DNA of 34,272 nucleotides from Chelatococcus sambhunathii (GTDB lineage Bacteria > Pseudomonadota > Alphaproteobacteria > Rhizobiales > Beijerinckiaceae). The notes below the pieces were generated by a model. The model saw only the letters and a program-made list of their open reading frames with translations. It was not told the DNA's origin and did no database searches. Shown here one piece after another: positions 25,484-33,625 of this stretch. A program made the position numbers and the translations under genes. Where the stretch lies: NCBI RefSeq assembly GCF_001418005.1, contig NZ_LIOL01000018.1, positions 1 through 34,272 on the forward strand, in the 5' to 3' direction. The number at the start of each line of letters is the position of its first letter. The stretch's first letter is position 1.

Positions 25484-27024
25484 TGCCGATCCTGAACTGG
25501 CTGACCCGCGACGAGGACCTTCGCCGCGCGAGCCGCGTGCCCTACCGTCTTCTGGAGGAAGTCCCCGACCTGTCGGCGGGCGACGGCAGCGCGGGCAACA
25601 TGCTGATCCAGGGCGACAACCTCGAGGCGCTGAAGGCGCTGCTGCCGTTCTATGCCGGCCGGGTGAAATGCATCTACATCGACCCGCCCTACAACACGCG
25701 CTCAGCCTTCGAGCACTACGACGACAACCTGGAGCACACGCAGTGGCTGGCCATGATGTGGCCGCGGCTCGAGTTGCTGCGCGATTTGCTCGCCGAGGAT
25801 GGCTCGATCTGGGTGTCCATCGACGACAACGAGGGGCACTACCTCAAGGTCATCATGGACGAGGTATTTGGACGGCGGAACTTCATTGCGAACACGCTCT
25901 GGCAAAAAGTCTTCTCACCGAAGAACACGGCACGACATTTTTCCGACGATCACGACCATATCCTCGTCTTCGCCCGAAACGCGGATCAATGGGTGCCGAA
26001 CCCAATGCCACGTTCGGATCGGATGAACAAAGGTTACAAGAACCCGGACAATGACCCGCGCGGTCCATGGACATCGGGGGACGTGTCCGCCCGAAACTTC
26101 TACGGCGCAGGGAAGTACTCAATCACATGCCCAAGCGGTCGCGTCATCCCAGGACCTCCAAACGGCATGTACTGGCGTGTTTCGGAAGAGCGGTTCTGGG
26201 AGATGGATCGAGACGGACGAATCTGGTGGGGAAAGGACGGTAACAACACCCCGCGAATTAAGCGGTTTCTTTCTGAGGTGAAGCAAGGTGTCGTGCCACA
26301 AACGCTTTGGATGAATACAGACGTCGGAAATACACAGGAAGCTAAAAAAGAAGTTGTGGCGCTATTTGGTGAAGTAAATTTCATGACGCCGAAACCTGAG
26401 CGCCTGATACAGCGCGTCATCAATATCGCCACCAACCCCGGCGATCTCGTGCTCGACTCCTTCCTCGGCTCCGGCACCACCGCCGCCGTCGCGCACAAGA
26501 TGGGGCGGCGCTATATCGGCATCGAAATGGGCGAGCATGCCCGCACCCATTGCGCGCCGCGCCTGCAGAAGGTGATCGACGGCGAACAGGGCGGCATCTC
26601 GAAATCCGTCGGCTGGCAGGGCGGCGGCGGTTTCCGCTTCTACCGTCTCGGCCCGCCCGTATTCGACGAGACGGGCCACATCCGGCAGGACATCCGCTTT
26701 CCCGTGCTGGCGGCGCATGTCTGGTTTTCGGAGACCGACCGGCCTTGGGATGGGAAGGGCAGCAGCCCGCTGCTCGGCATTCATGACGGCCGCGCCCATG
26801 CGCTGCTCTACAACGGCATCCTCGGCGACAGGCGGCCGGGCGGCGGCAATGTGCTGACCCGCGCGACGCTCGCCATCATCCGCGAGGAGATCGCCAAGGT
26901 CGATCCGGCCTTCGACGGCCCGCTCACCATCTACGGCGAGCAGTCCCGGCTGACGCCCGCCACGCTCGACCGCGAGCGCATCACCTTCAAGCAGACGCCC
27001 TACGACGTCAAAGCGCGGGCCTGA
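25483..27024 (+). CDS. Site-specific DNA methyltransferase, beta-class (type III Mod-like)
   Basis: A 513-residue amino-methyltransferase (N6-adenine or N4-cytosine). The catalytic motif DPPY is at residues 67-70 and the AdoMet motif FLGSG at 327-331, an order typical of the beta class and type III Mod subunits. The stretch between them, about residues 130-300, is the expected target recognition region. It is clearly lower in GC than its flanks (25,880-26,400), which suggests this part was exchanged by recombination. The res gene follows by 11 bases. It should methylate host DNA and direct the complex to its site. Confidence 0.94.
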   Translation: MPILNWLTRDEDLRRASRVPYRLLEEVPDLSAGDGSAGNMLIQGDNLEALKALLPFYAGRVKCIYIDPPYNTRSAFEHYDDNLEHTQWLAMMWPRLELLRDLLAEDGSIWVSIDDNEGHYLKVIMDEVFGRRNFIANTLWQKVFSPKNTARHFSDDHDHILVFARNADQWVPNPMPRSDRMNKGYKNPDNDPRGPWTSGDVSARNFYGAGKYSITCPSGRVIPGPPNGMYWRVSEERFWEMDRDGRIWWGKDGNNTPRIKRFLSEVKQGVVPQTLWMNTDVGNTQEAKKEVVALFGEVNFMTPKPERLIQRVINIATNPGDLVLDSFLGSGTTAAVAHKMGRRYIGIEMGEHARTHCAPRLQKVIDGEQGGISKSVGWQGGGGFRFYRLGPPVFDETGHIRQDIRFPVLAAHVWFSETDRPWDGKGSSPLLGIHDGRAHALLYNGILGDRRPGGGNVLTRATLAIIREEIAKVDPAFDGPLTIYGEQSRLTPATLDRERITFKQTPYDVKARA

Positions 27025-27035
27025 GGGGGCATCTG

Positions 27036-29666
27036 ATGAAGCTGAAGCAATACCAGACCGATACTCTCTCCATCCTCCGCCGCTTCTTCGAGGAGGCGCG
27101 CGTCGCCGGCCCCAAGGGCGCCTATGAGGCGATGACCCGGGAGCCAGAGCAGGCGAAGCGGCTCGGCCGCTATGGCGGCACCTACACGCCCCTCGCCGAG
27201 CTGCCGAACGTTCCTTACGTATGCCTTCGCCTGCCCACCGGGGGCGGCAAGACCATCCTCGGCGCCCATTCCATCGCCGTCGCGCGTGATGCCTGGGTGG
27301 AGAAGGACTATCCGATGGTGCTCTGGCTGGTGCCGTCGAACACCATCCGCCTGCAGACGGCCGAGGCGCTGAAGAACGCCCGCCACCCCTACCGGCAAGC
27401 CTTGGACGAGGCCTTCGACGGCCGGGTGCGCGTGTTCGACATCGCCGATTTCACGCATATCCGCCCGCACGACATTCGCGACCATTGCTGCATCGTCGTG
27501 GGCACGATCCAGACCCTGCGCGTGTCGAACACCGAGGGCCGCAAGGTCTATGCCCACAACGAGAACATGGAGCCGCATTTCACGGCGCTGCCCAGGTCAC
27601 TGCCGGGGCTCGAGCCGCTGGACGGCGGCGGCGTGAAGTTCTCCTTCGCCAACCTGATGCACATCCACCGTCCGCTGATGATCGTGGACGAGGCGCACAA
27701 CGCCGTCACCGGCCTGACGCGGGAGATGCAGGCGCGGGTCAACCCGTCCGCCATTATCGAGTTCACGGCGACGCCGCGCCTCAACTCGAACATCCTGCAC
27801 AGCGTGACGGCACAGGAGCTGAAGCGCGAGGAGATGATCAAGCTGCCGATCATGCTGTCCGAGCACGACACCTGGCAGAATGCGGTGAACGGCGCCATTG
27901 CGGCGCGCGCCTCTCTGGCCGAGGAAGCCGAGAAGGATCCCGACTACATCCGCCCCATCGTCCTGTTCCAGGCGCAGCCGAAGAACCAGGAGGTGACGGT
28001 CGAGGCGCTGAAGACGCACCTGATGGAGGTCGAACAAATCCCCGCGGAGAAGATCGCCGTGGCGACCGGCGATCAGCGCGAATTGGACGGCATCGATCTG
28101 TTCGATCCCCAATGCCCGATTGAATACGTCATCACCGTCGAGGCGCTGAAGGAGGGCTGGGATTGCTCCTTCGCTTACGCCTTCTGCTCCGTCTCGCGGA
28201 TCCAGAGCGCGGTGGATGTGGAGCAGTTGCTGGGGCGCGTGCTGCGGATGCCCTACGCCAAGCGCCGCAAGGCGGATCCGCTCAACCGCGCCTATGCCTT
28301 CCTGTCCGAACCATCCTTCGGCGAAGCGGCGCGGTCTTTGGCCGACAAGCTGGTCGCCATGGGCTTCGAGGAAGACGAGGCGCGCGACAACATCGAACCG
28401 GCGCAGGCCTCGCTCGATGCCGACACCGGCCTGTTCGGCCCGCGCGACAAGCCGAAGCCGACCTTCAGGCACACCGTGACGGCGACGCCCGAGGTGGTTG
28501 CGGAGTTGAGGAAGCGTGGGGGCGTGAGCCTCCGCGACACCGGCGGCGGCAGGATCGAGATCGCTGTCGCCGGCCGCGTCGACGGCGCGCTGGAGAAAAT
28601 CATCGCCGACACGTTGCCCGAGACGGAGCGGCAGGGCTTCGCCGAGGCCGTCGCGAAATACCGCGTCGATGTGAAGGATCAGTTGTCGCCCGCCGAGCAG
28701 GGCGAGGCCTTCGAGGTCCCGCGGCTCATGGCCGAGATCCAGGGCGAACTGGCATTCGCCGACACCGACATGTTCATGGAGTTTCACGACTGGTCGCTGC
28801 TCGATCATTCCCCGAAACTGGGCGAGGCCGAGTTCGCGATCCGCGAAACGGCCCGCAGCTTCGAAATCGACCTCGACGGCAATCGCATCACCTATCAGTT
28901 CGCCGATGAGGCGGAGCAGTTGGCGCTCGACGTCGACGTCGAGGGTTGGACCCCGGAGGCGCTGGTGCTGTGGCTCGACAGGCAGGTGCGCCAGCCGGAT
29001 ATTCACCAGAGCGAGCTGTTGCGCTGGTTGCGCGACCTCGTCGGTCACCTGATCACCGCACGCGGGATGCACATCACGGCGCTGATGCGCTGCAAGTTCA
29101 TCCTCGCCCGAAAGGTCCGCGAGAAACTCGCCGCCATCCGCCAGCAGGAGCGCGACGGCGTCTACCAGCGATACCTGTTCGCGCCGGAAGCCAAGGTGGA
29201 TGTGTCGTTCGATGAGGCGTTCAGCTTCAAGGACGGGATGTACTGGGATCAGCGCCGGTATCGTGGCCGCTGGAAGCCGCGCAAGCACTTTCTTGGCCCC
29301 GACCATGTGCCGGCCTTCGACGGCGCCGAGAATGGCGAGGAATTCCAGTGCGCGCAGGCCATCGACAGCCTGCCGGGCCTGAAGTTCTGGATTCGCAACG
29401 TCGCCCGCCACCCCAACTCGTTCTGGCTGCCGACTGCGACTGACAAGTTCTATCCGGATTTCGTGGCGCAGTTGGAGGACGGAAGGCTGCTCGTCGTCGA
29501 GTACAAAGGCGCCCACATCGCCGAAGGCCCCGACACCGCCGAAAAACGAACCATCGGCGAGCTGTGGGAGAAGACGAACGGCGGCAAGGGGCTCTTCATC
29601 GTCATCGAGAAGACGGTCAATGGGAAGGACATGCGGGCACAGCTGGTGGAGAAGATTGGCGCCTGA
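27036..29666 (+). CDS. DEAD/DEAH-box helicase-nuclease, type III Res-like subunit
   Basis: An 876-residue restriction subunit. Walker A PTGGGKT (67-73), the DEAH box as VDEAHNA, motif III TATPR and motif VI QLLGRVLRMPYAKR form an SF2 helicase. Near the C-terminus FYPDFVAQLEDGRLLVVEYKG (cited as a block) is a clear PD-(D/E)XK nuclease site with Asp, Glu and Lys. This combination is that of type III Res proteins. AGGGGG precedes the ATG. The gene is intact. It acts with the upstream methyltransferase to cut unmethylated DNA. A 14-base tandem repeat begins seven bases after its stop. Confidence 0.95.
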   Translation: MKLKQYQTDTLSILRRFFEEARVAGPKGAYEAMTREPEQAKRLGRYGGTYTPLAELPNVPYVCLRLPTGGGKTILGAHSIAVARDAWVEKDYPMVLWLVPSNTIRLQTAEALKNARHPYRQALDEAFDGRVRVFDIADFTHIRPHDIRDHCCIVVGTIQTLRVSNTEGRKVYAHNENMEPHFTALPRSLPGLEPLDGGGVKFSFANLMHIHRPLMIVDEAHNAVTGLTREMQARVNPSAIIEFTATPRLNSNILHSVTAQELKREEMIKLPIMLSEHDTWQNAVNGAIAARASLAEEAEKDPDYIRPIVLFQAQPKNQEVTVEALKTHLMEVEQIPAEKIAVATGDQRELDGIDLFDPQCPIEYVITVEALKEGWDCSFAYAFCSVSRIQSAVDVEQLLGRVLRMPYAKRRKADPLNRAYAFLSEPSFGEAARSLADKLVAMGFEEDEARDNIEPAQASLDADTGLFGPRDKPKPTFRHTVTATPEVVAELRKRGGVSLRDTGGGRIEIAVAGRVDGALEKIIADTLPETERQGFAEAVAKYRVDVKDQLSPAEQGEAFEVPRLMAEIQGELAFADTDMFMEFHDWSLLDHSPKLGEAEFAIRETARSFEIDLDGNRITYQFADEAEQLALDVDVEGWTPEALVLWLDRQVRQPDIHQSELLRWLRDLVGHLITARGMHITALMRCKFILARKVREKLAAIRQQERDGVYQRYLFAPEAKVDVSFDEAFSFKDGMYWDQRRYRGRWKPRKHFLGPDHVPAFDGAENGEEFQCAQAIDSLPGLKFWIRNVARHPNSFWLPTATDKFYPDFVAQLEDGRLLVVEYKGAHIAEGPDTAEKRTIGELWEKTNGGKGLFIVIEKTVNGKDMRAQLVEKIGA

Positions 29667-29672
29667 TTCCAG

Positions 29673-29731
29673 CCGTTGATCCCAAGCCGTTGATCCCAAG
29701 CCGTTGATCCCAAGCCGTTGATCCCAAGCCG
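29673..29731 (+). repeat. 14-bp tandem repeat, four full copies, after res
   Basis: Four exact copies of CCGTTGATCCCAAG stand in tandem (29673, 29687, 29701, 29715), followed by three bases of a fifth. They begin seven bases after the res stop. The unit is not a multiple of three, and the copies are identical, which points to recent expansion. The function is unknown. Confidence 0.95.
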
Positions 29732-29744
29732 TCTCGCCGCCGCC

Positions 29745-29762
29745 GAACCTTCCGGAAGGTTC
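29745..29762. repeat. 18-bp perfect palindrome
   Basis: GAACCTTCCGGAAGGTTC is a perfect palindrome without a loop, between the tandem repeat and the terminator. It could be a protein-binding site or part of the 3' end structure of the res mRNA; the role is not known. Confidence 0.8.
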
Positions 29763-29791
29763 AGTATTGACATGGCGCCACGAAGCAAGAG

Positions 29792-29813
29792 GCCTCCCGC
29801 GAGGGAGGCTTTT
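29792..29813 (+). terminator. Rho-independent terminator
   Basis: GCCTCCC pairs with GGGAGGC around GCGA, followed by four T. It ends the phd-mod-res transcript. It also lies downstream of the truncated initiator tRNA when read on the other strand and may originally have ended that gene. Confidence 0.85.
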
Positions 29814-29838
29814 AAGCGGCTGTATTCTTGGAGTTATT

Positions 29839-29884
29839 TGGTTGCGGGGGTAGGATTTGAACCTACGACCTTCAGGTTATGAGC
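29839..29884 (-). tRNA. 3' part of initiator tRNA-fMet (att junction remnant)
   Basis: The reverse complement reads CTCATAACCTGAAGGTCGT, then the T arm and acceptor end finishing in GCAACCA. It matches alphaproteobacterial tRNA-fMet from the anticodon loop (CAT) to the encoded CCA. Bases beyond 29884 do not continue as a tRNA, so this is a 3' fragment of 46 bases and not a working gene. In this orientation the mobile element lies at higher coordinates, which contain an integrase. The complete tRNA would stand at the far end of the island, outside the window. Confidence 0.88.
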
Positions 29885-30164
29885 GGCGACCAAAGGCAGA
29901 ACGCGAGACCAGCGAGATCAGGCGCTTAGGCCGTAATGCATTGAACTGATTGAATCTCATTGCCGCATTCGGCCGCGTTCAACGGCATCGGACCGCATCC
30001 GCCGGATGACGACTCCGTTACAGCTGCGGACGTATTGCGGAGTTCGTTAGTCTCATCGACCGCACACCATCATGCCTCCGAAAACGCCATGTACCTCAGC
30101 TGCTCATTCCAACTGTCTCGTTTTTCGTGGCTTAACCCGCCTCTCTTGAGTCATCTCGTGCCTC
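29885..30164. other. Gene-free island left end
   Basis: This stretch of 280 bases follows the tRNA fragment. I see no supported gene; an 88-codon open frame on the plus strand has no family similarity and no ribosome site. It may hold integrase arm-binding sites, but no clear repeat was recognised. Confidence 0.5.
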
Positions 30165-30569
30165 TCAGGCGCGGGACGATCGCATTCCCGAAACCTTCCT
30201 CACACGAGGATCGCCAACAAGTCTAGCGTACTCTTCTGTCTCACAACCGACCAGCGCGATCCTGCCGCTAGTGTCGTGATGAATCCCCCATCCGTATGAT
30301 CTGACCAACGGTGAGGCGCGCAAGCACGCGTGGGGTCGTGAGAAATAGGCTTTCTCGAATTCCGCAAGCTTTTCATGCTTCACGCCTTTGCGTCGCGCCT
30401 CGGCCATGATTAACAGGTCGTCGCTCGTCATTTGATAAGGGCGCTCCGAAAGTATGTCATACTGAATGGCTGCGATGGTGCCTGGCTTCTGCGGAACAGT
30501 CCCGACGTTCACTAAACAATCAGGCGACACCAGAATCAGCGTGTTGAAATAATTCGTCGAGTGCATCAT
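30165..30569 (-). CDS. DUF6157 family protein
   Basis: A 134-residue protein that fits DUF6157: MHSTNYFNTLILVSPDC at the start, QMTSDDLLIM, RPHACLRASPLVRSYGWGIHHD and ALVGCETEEYARL further on. Function is unknown. Two adjacent ATG codons (30569 and 30566) follow GGAG; the family N-terminus begins with the second Met. The frame is open upstream of these, but that part overlaps the SRPBCC gene end and has no similarity. It is the third gene of an ArsR-SRPBCC-DUF6157 group on the minus strand, 86 bases after the SRPBCC gene. Confidence 0.8.
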   Translation of the reverse strand: MMHSTNYFNTLILVSPDCLVNVGTVPQKPGTIAAIQYDILSERPYQMTSDDLLIMAEARRKGVKHEKLAEFEKAYFSRPHACLRASPLVRSYGWGIHHDTSGRIALVGCETEEYARLVGDPRVRKVSGMRSSRA

Positions 30570-30655
30570 CTCCAGTCCTCCACGATGGCTTGGCACATAG
30601 GCACGCATGCTACGAGCCGTCTGGGCAAAGCTTTCAGTGAGGGCGTTGAACTCGG

Positions 30656-31165
30656 CTATCGCGCCAGATTGTCGAGATCGATGTTGTAAAGCGCCGCATT
30701 TCTCTTGGTGTAGGCCGCGCGCTCTTCGATTGGCTCGCCACGCACCGTCGCCATCAGCATATCGAGCATCGTGTGCCAACCCATGGCGCTTTGCGGGACG
30801 AGGCGATCAACGATTGGAAAGTGCTTGAAGATCAGCACAACGTCATTTCCCCGTGGTTGAAGCTCGAACGTCGGATAGGATTCCGGATAGGCGGAGACAG
30901 CATCCGGTCCATCATTGGGATCGAAGACATTCCACGTGTAGATGAGCTTGTGGGGCGGCTGCCATTGCGTGACTATCCCGCGAATGTGTCCGCCCATGAT
31001 GCGCACAGCGCCGCCTTTCCGAGGCTCGATGCTGCTGTCCTCGCCGAACCAGGCCGGCATGAGCTTCGTGTCCGTCAGGTGCGCCCACACCCTTTCGATC
31101 GGACCGGGCAACGTGCGCCTGAAGGTCAGACACGGCACGCTTGAGACTTCGCCTTTGCTATTCAT
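30656..31165 (-). CDS. SRPBCC/AHSA1-family protein
   Basis: A 169-residue START-like (SRPBCC, AHSA1 subfamily) protein: LTFRRTLPGPIERVWAHLTD at the start, MPAWFGE, KLIYTWN and GWHTMLDML, the usual order. This fold holds hydrophobic ligands and is very often encoded directly after an ArsR-type repressor, as here (33-base gap). The ligand is unknown. The same N-terminal sequence (M-x-SK-x-E-x-SS-x-PCLT) occurs again as a short remnant at 32203-32243, so a second copy once existed nearby. Confidence 0.9.
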   Translation of the reverse strand: MNSKGEVSSVPCLTFRRTLPGPIERVWAHLTDTKLMPAWFGEDSSIEPRKGGAVRIMGGHIRGIVTQWQPPHKLIYTWNVFDPNDGPDAVSAYPESYPTFELQPRGNDVVLIFKHFPIVDRLVPQSAMGWHTMLDMLMATVRGEPIEERAAYTKRNAALYNIDLDNLAR

Positions 31166-31198
31166 CCCTCTTCTCCAGGCTGGCTTTCCCGCCGCCGG

Positions 31199-31495
31199 TC
31201 ACTCCTTGAGCGCTGCCTCCATTGCATCGAACTTGCCCGCCCAGAACCGCCTGAGTTGGTCGACCCAGATCGCCAGCTCGTCGACGCCCTCTTTATTCAG
31301 CGCGTAAATTCGCCTCTGCCCCTCCGCGCGTACGCGCACAAGCTTCGCGGCGCGCAGCGTCTTGAGGTGCTGCGAGATAGCGGGCGCAGTGATCTCGAAC
31401 TGAGCAGCGATCTCCCCCGACGAGAGCGGCCCATGCGCCAATGTCTCCACAATCCGGCGGCGTGTGGGATCAGCAAGCGCGGCGAGGCTGTTCAT
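31199..31495 (-). CDS. ArsR-family transcriptional repressor
   Basis: A 98-residue winged-helix protein (LADPTRRRIVETLAHGPLSSGEIAAQF, PAISQHLKTLRAAKLVRVRAEGQRRIYAL). No metal-binding cysteine motif is present, so it is of the SRPBCC-partner type and not a metal sensor. It is the first gene of its operon. The -10 box is only eight bases from the ATG, so the message is probably leaderless. A palindrome over the -35 box is a good autorepression site. Confidence 0.92.
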   Translation of the reverse strand: MNSLAALADPTRRRIVETLAHGPLSSGEIAAQFEITAPAISQHLKTLRAAKLVRVRAEGQRRIYALNKEGVDELAIWVDQLRRFWAGKFDAMEAALKE

Positions 31496-31503
31496 TGCGC
31501 TAT

Positions 31504-31530
31504 ATTGTAGAGGTTGCTTAATTAAGTCAA
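31504..31530 (-). promoter_or_regulatory. Promoter/operator of the arsR operon
   Basis: On the minus strand TTGACT (31530-31525) and TACAAT (31509-31504) are 15 bases apart. The perfect palindrome CTTAATTAAG (31517-31526) overlaps the -35 box, within a wider TTG...CAA frame. The start codon follows the -10 box by about eight bases. Confidence 0.65.
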
Positions 31531-31639
31531 TACTACATTGCTATGCGCCGGCAGGTCAGCCTTATCGGCGGCGCGCCGCGACGGGGGCGCCGCCACCATT
31601 TGCTAGAGGGGGAGCGCAGACGGTCTCGTCGAACGGCGA

Positions 31640-32149
31640 ATGCCCGCGAAAGGGAACCAACCACGCGTACACACGTGCTGGAGACCAGCTGTGACAGCCA
31701 AGTGTGATGGATGTGGCCTCGAGATCGAAGGAGGATACGACGCCTGTCAACGGCTGTTTCAGTCGCGTGTAAGCTTGGAGACGAGCGACTATCGCTACGC
31801 TCGTCTGCATCGACTTGTCGTTGATTGCTACTGCCTTCAGCACCCTCAGCAATACTGCATGTCAGCGAAATCGCTGATGGCGCATCTTGCAGGGCTCTGC
31901 ATCGCCATCGAGAAGAATGGTGAGCAGAAGGCGTATAGAATGCTGCAAGAATCTCTCAACGGCGCCCCGCCCCTTGTCAAGCCGCCCGTACCGGACGCGA
32001 AAGGTGGCTACACGATCGCCGACGTTCTGGCCGCATCGAACCCAAGCGAATATGCACGTCGTGTCCACGCATGGGCCGATCACGTCTGGCGCGCATATCA
32101 AGCGACGTGGAATTGGGCGCGCGACTGGCTTGACCGACACCCGATTTAA
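31640..32149 (+). CDS. DUF5946 family protein
   Basis: A 169-residue protein with the DUF5946 layout: CDGCGLEIEGGYDACQRLFQ, a probable zinc-binding start, then LHRLVVDCYCLQHPQQYC, the family's HxLxVDxYxxQHP motif, and AHLAGLCIAIE. The function is not known. The start could be the ATG at 31640 or the GTG at 31691, which would begin just before the first Cys pair. It is divergent from the arsR operon. AAGACG-C-CGTCTT at 32158-32170, just after the stop, may be a short terminator stem. Confidence 0.75.
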   Translation: MPAKGNQPRVHTCWRPAVTAKCDGCGLEIEGGYDACQRLFQSRVSLETSDYRYARLHRLVVDCYCLQHPQQYCMSAKSLMAHLAGLCIAIEKNGEQKAYRMLQESLNGAPPLVKPPVPDAKGGYTIADVLAASNPSEYARRVHAWADHVWRAYQATWNWARDWLDRHPI

Positions 32150-32202
32150 TCAACGTTAAGACGCCGTCTTCGCCGCGCTCTGCCAAAGGCCCAGGCTCCT
32201 GG

Positions 32203-32243
32203 GTCAAGCACGGCGCGCTTGAGATTTCGCATTTGCTATCCAT
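32203..32243 (-). pseudogene. 5' remnant of a second SRPBCC gene
   Basis: On the minus strand this reads MDSKCEISSAPCLT, closely matching the first 14 residues of the SRPBCC gene at 31165 (MNSKGEVSSVPCLT); the underlying DNA is also similar. Similarity ends after the Thr codon, where DNA near the DUF5946 gene end begins. It is a truncated copy left by a deletion or rearrangement. Confidence 0.75.
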
Positions 32244-32339
32244 GCCGTTTCCCCCGCTCTCCGCCCCTTTCCGCCTCTGCGCCGCTGCTTCGAAAAGAGC
32301 ATCTTGCCTGCCGCGAAGGCTCACCGCTCAGTGACGGGC

Positions 32340-33596
32340 ATGAAGCAACATCTGACCGAACGCGCCGTGAAAGCGATGGTGCCGGATGCCGACCGGGACC
32401 TCCTCGTCTATGACGACGAGGTCACGGGCTTTGGCGTCTTCATCCTTCGCTCCGGCAAGCGCGGCTTCTTTCTCCGCTATCGCATCGCCGGTCGCGAACG
32501 CCGCTTCACGATCGGCGCTTGGCCCACTTGGTCGGTCACCGCCGCGCGCGAAGAGGCGAAGCGGCTCAAGCGCGAAGTCGATGCCGGCAACGATCCACTC
32601 GGCAAGCGCATTGAGCAGCGCAATGCGCCAACCATGTCCGAACTGATCGACCGCTATCTCAAGGAGCACGCGGTCAATCTCGCGCCACGGAGTTTCAGCG
32701 ATCGGACCTCGCTTCTGCGCAAGCTGGTCGAGCCGGAATGGGGCACGCGGAAGGTTGCAGAGATCACGCCCGAAGATGTCGATCGGCTTCTCGCCAAGAT
32801 CGCCAAGGGCCGGCCGCGGCCGCGCAAGGAGAGGCCGAAGTACAAGCGCAGGCACGCCATGGCGAAGGCGCGCCCGACGCCGATCCGGGCGAACCGCGTC
32901 GGCGAAATCCTGCGCAAGATGTTCAACCTCGCGATCCGCTGGCAGATGCGGACGGACAATCCCGTGGTCGGGTTCTCGCGCTTCCCCGAGGTGCCGCGCG
33001 ATCGGTTTCTTTCGGCCGACGAGATCAAGCGCCTTGCCGACGTGCTCGCCGAGCATCCGAACCGCCGCTGCGCGAACGTCATTCGGCTGATCCTGCTCAC
33101 CGGCGCGCGGCGCGGCGAAGCCATGAACGCGCGCTGGGAGCAGTTCGATCTGGAGAACGGGATCTGGACCAAGCCCGCGGCAACCACGAAGCAGCGCCGG
33201 CTTCATCGGGCGCCGCTTTCGCGGGCCGCGGTTGAACTGCTTCGCGCGATCCGCGCAAGCGTGCCTGCGGATTGCCCGTGGGTTTTTCCCGGCGAGATCA
33301 AAGGCAACCCCTTGCGCGAGATGCAGACCTTCTGGGAAGGCGTGCGCGCGAAGGCGAAGCTCGGCGATGCCCGCATTCACGATCTTCGCCACACGTTTGC
33401 GTCGCTTCTCGTTTCGGGCGGCATGACGCTGCCGATGGTCGGCTGGCTGCTTGGCCACACCCAGGCTCAGACGACCTTGCGCTACGCACATCTCTACGAC
33501 GATCCGCTCCGGGCGGGGCTCGATCAAGTTGGCGATGCGTTGCGGCCGAAGCTTAGGCTCGTCCGAACTGATGCCACGCCGGAACACGCGGCCTGA
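32340..33596 (+). CDS. int: Tyrosine-type integrase (P4-like)
   Basis: A 418-residue tyrosine recombinase. The N-terminal arm-binding domain of the DUF4102 type (VYDDEVTGFGVFILRSGKRG, about 24-43) is followed by a SAM-like core-binding domain and the catalytic domain. Catalytic residues are visible: Arg257 in LLTGARRGE, His347 and Arg350 in HDLRH, His373 in LLGHTQ and Tyr382 in LRYAHLY. It probably moved the surrounding island into the initiator tRNA gene, whose 3' fragment is at 29839. The ATG at 32340 gives the family N-terminus; an upstream TTG is possible. It appears intact. Confidence 0.95.
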   Translation: MKQHLTERAVKAMVPDADRDLLVYDDEVTGFGVFILRSGKRGFFLRYRIAGRERRFTIGAWPTWSVTAAREEAKRLKREVDAGNDPLGKRIEQRNAPTMSELIDRYLKEHAVNLAPRSFSDRTSLLRKLVEPEWGTRKVAEITPEDVDRLLAKIAKGRPRPRKERPKYKRRHAMAKARPTPIRANRVGEILRKMFNLAIRWQMRTDNPVVGFSRFPEVPRDRFLSADEIKRLADVLAEHPNRRCANVIRLILLTGARRGEAMNARWEQFDLENGIWTKPAATTKQRRLHRAPLSRAAVELLRAIRASVPADCPWVFPGEIKGNPLREMQTFWEGVRAKAKLGDARIHDLRHTFASLLVSGGMTLPMVGWLLGHTQAQTTLRYAHLYDDPLRAGLDQVGDALRPKLRLVRTDATPEHAA

Positions 33597-33625
33597 TACC
33601 GAAAGATACGACTGCGCTCGGTCGT

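Noticed and set aside
27597-29699. A 700-codon minus-strand open frame opposite res
   Set aside because: It is a shadow of the res gene, which has all helicase and nuclease motifs; the antisense product shows no recognisable domain.
29673-29731. A CRISPR array
   Set aside because: The 14-base units are directly adjacent without spacers, and no cas genes are present.
29839-29920. A complete tRNA-Met gene
   Set aside because: The 5' half (D arm and acceptor 5' strand) cannot be formed from the bases beyond 29884; only the 3' part matches.
29960-30226. An 88-codon plus-strand gene at the island left end
   Set aside because: No ribosome site, no family similarity, and its 3' end overlaps the well-supported DUF6157 gene on the other strand.
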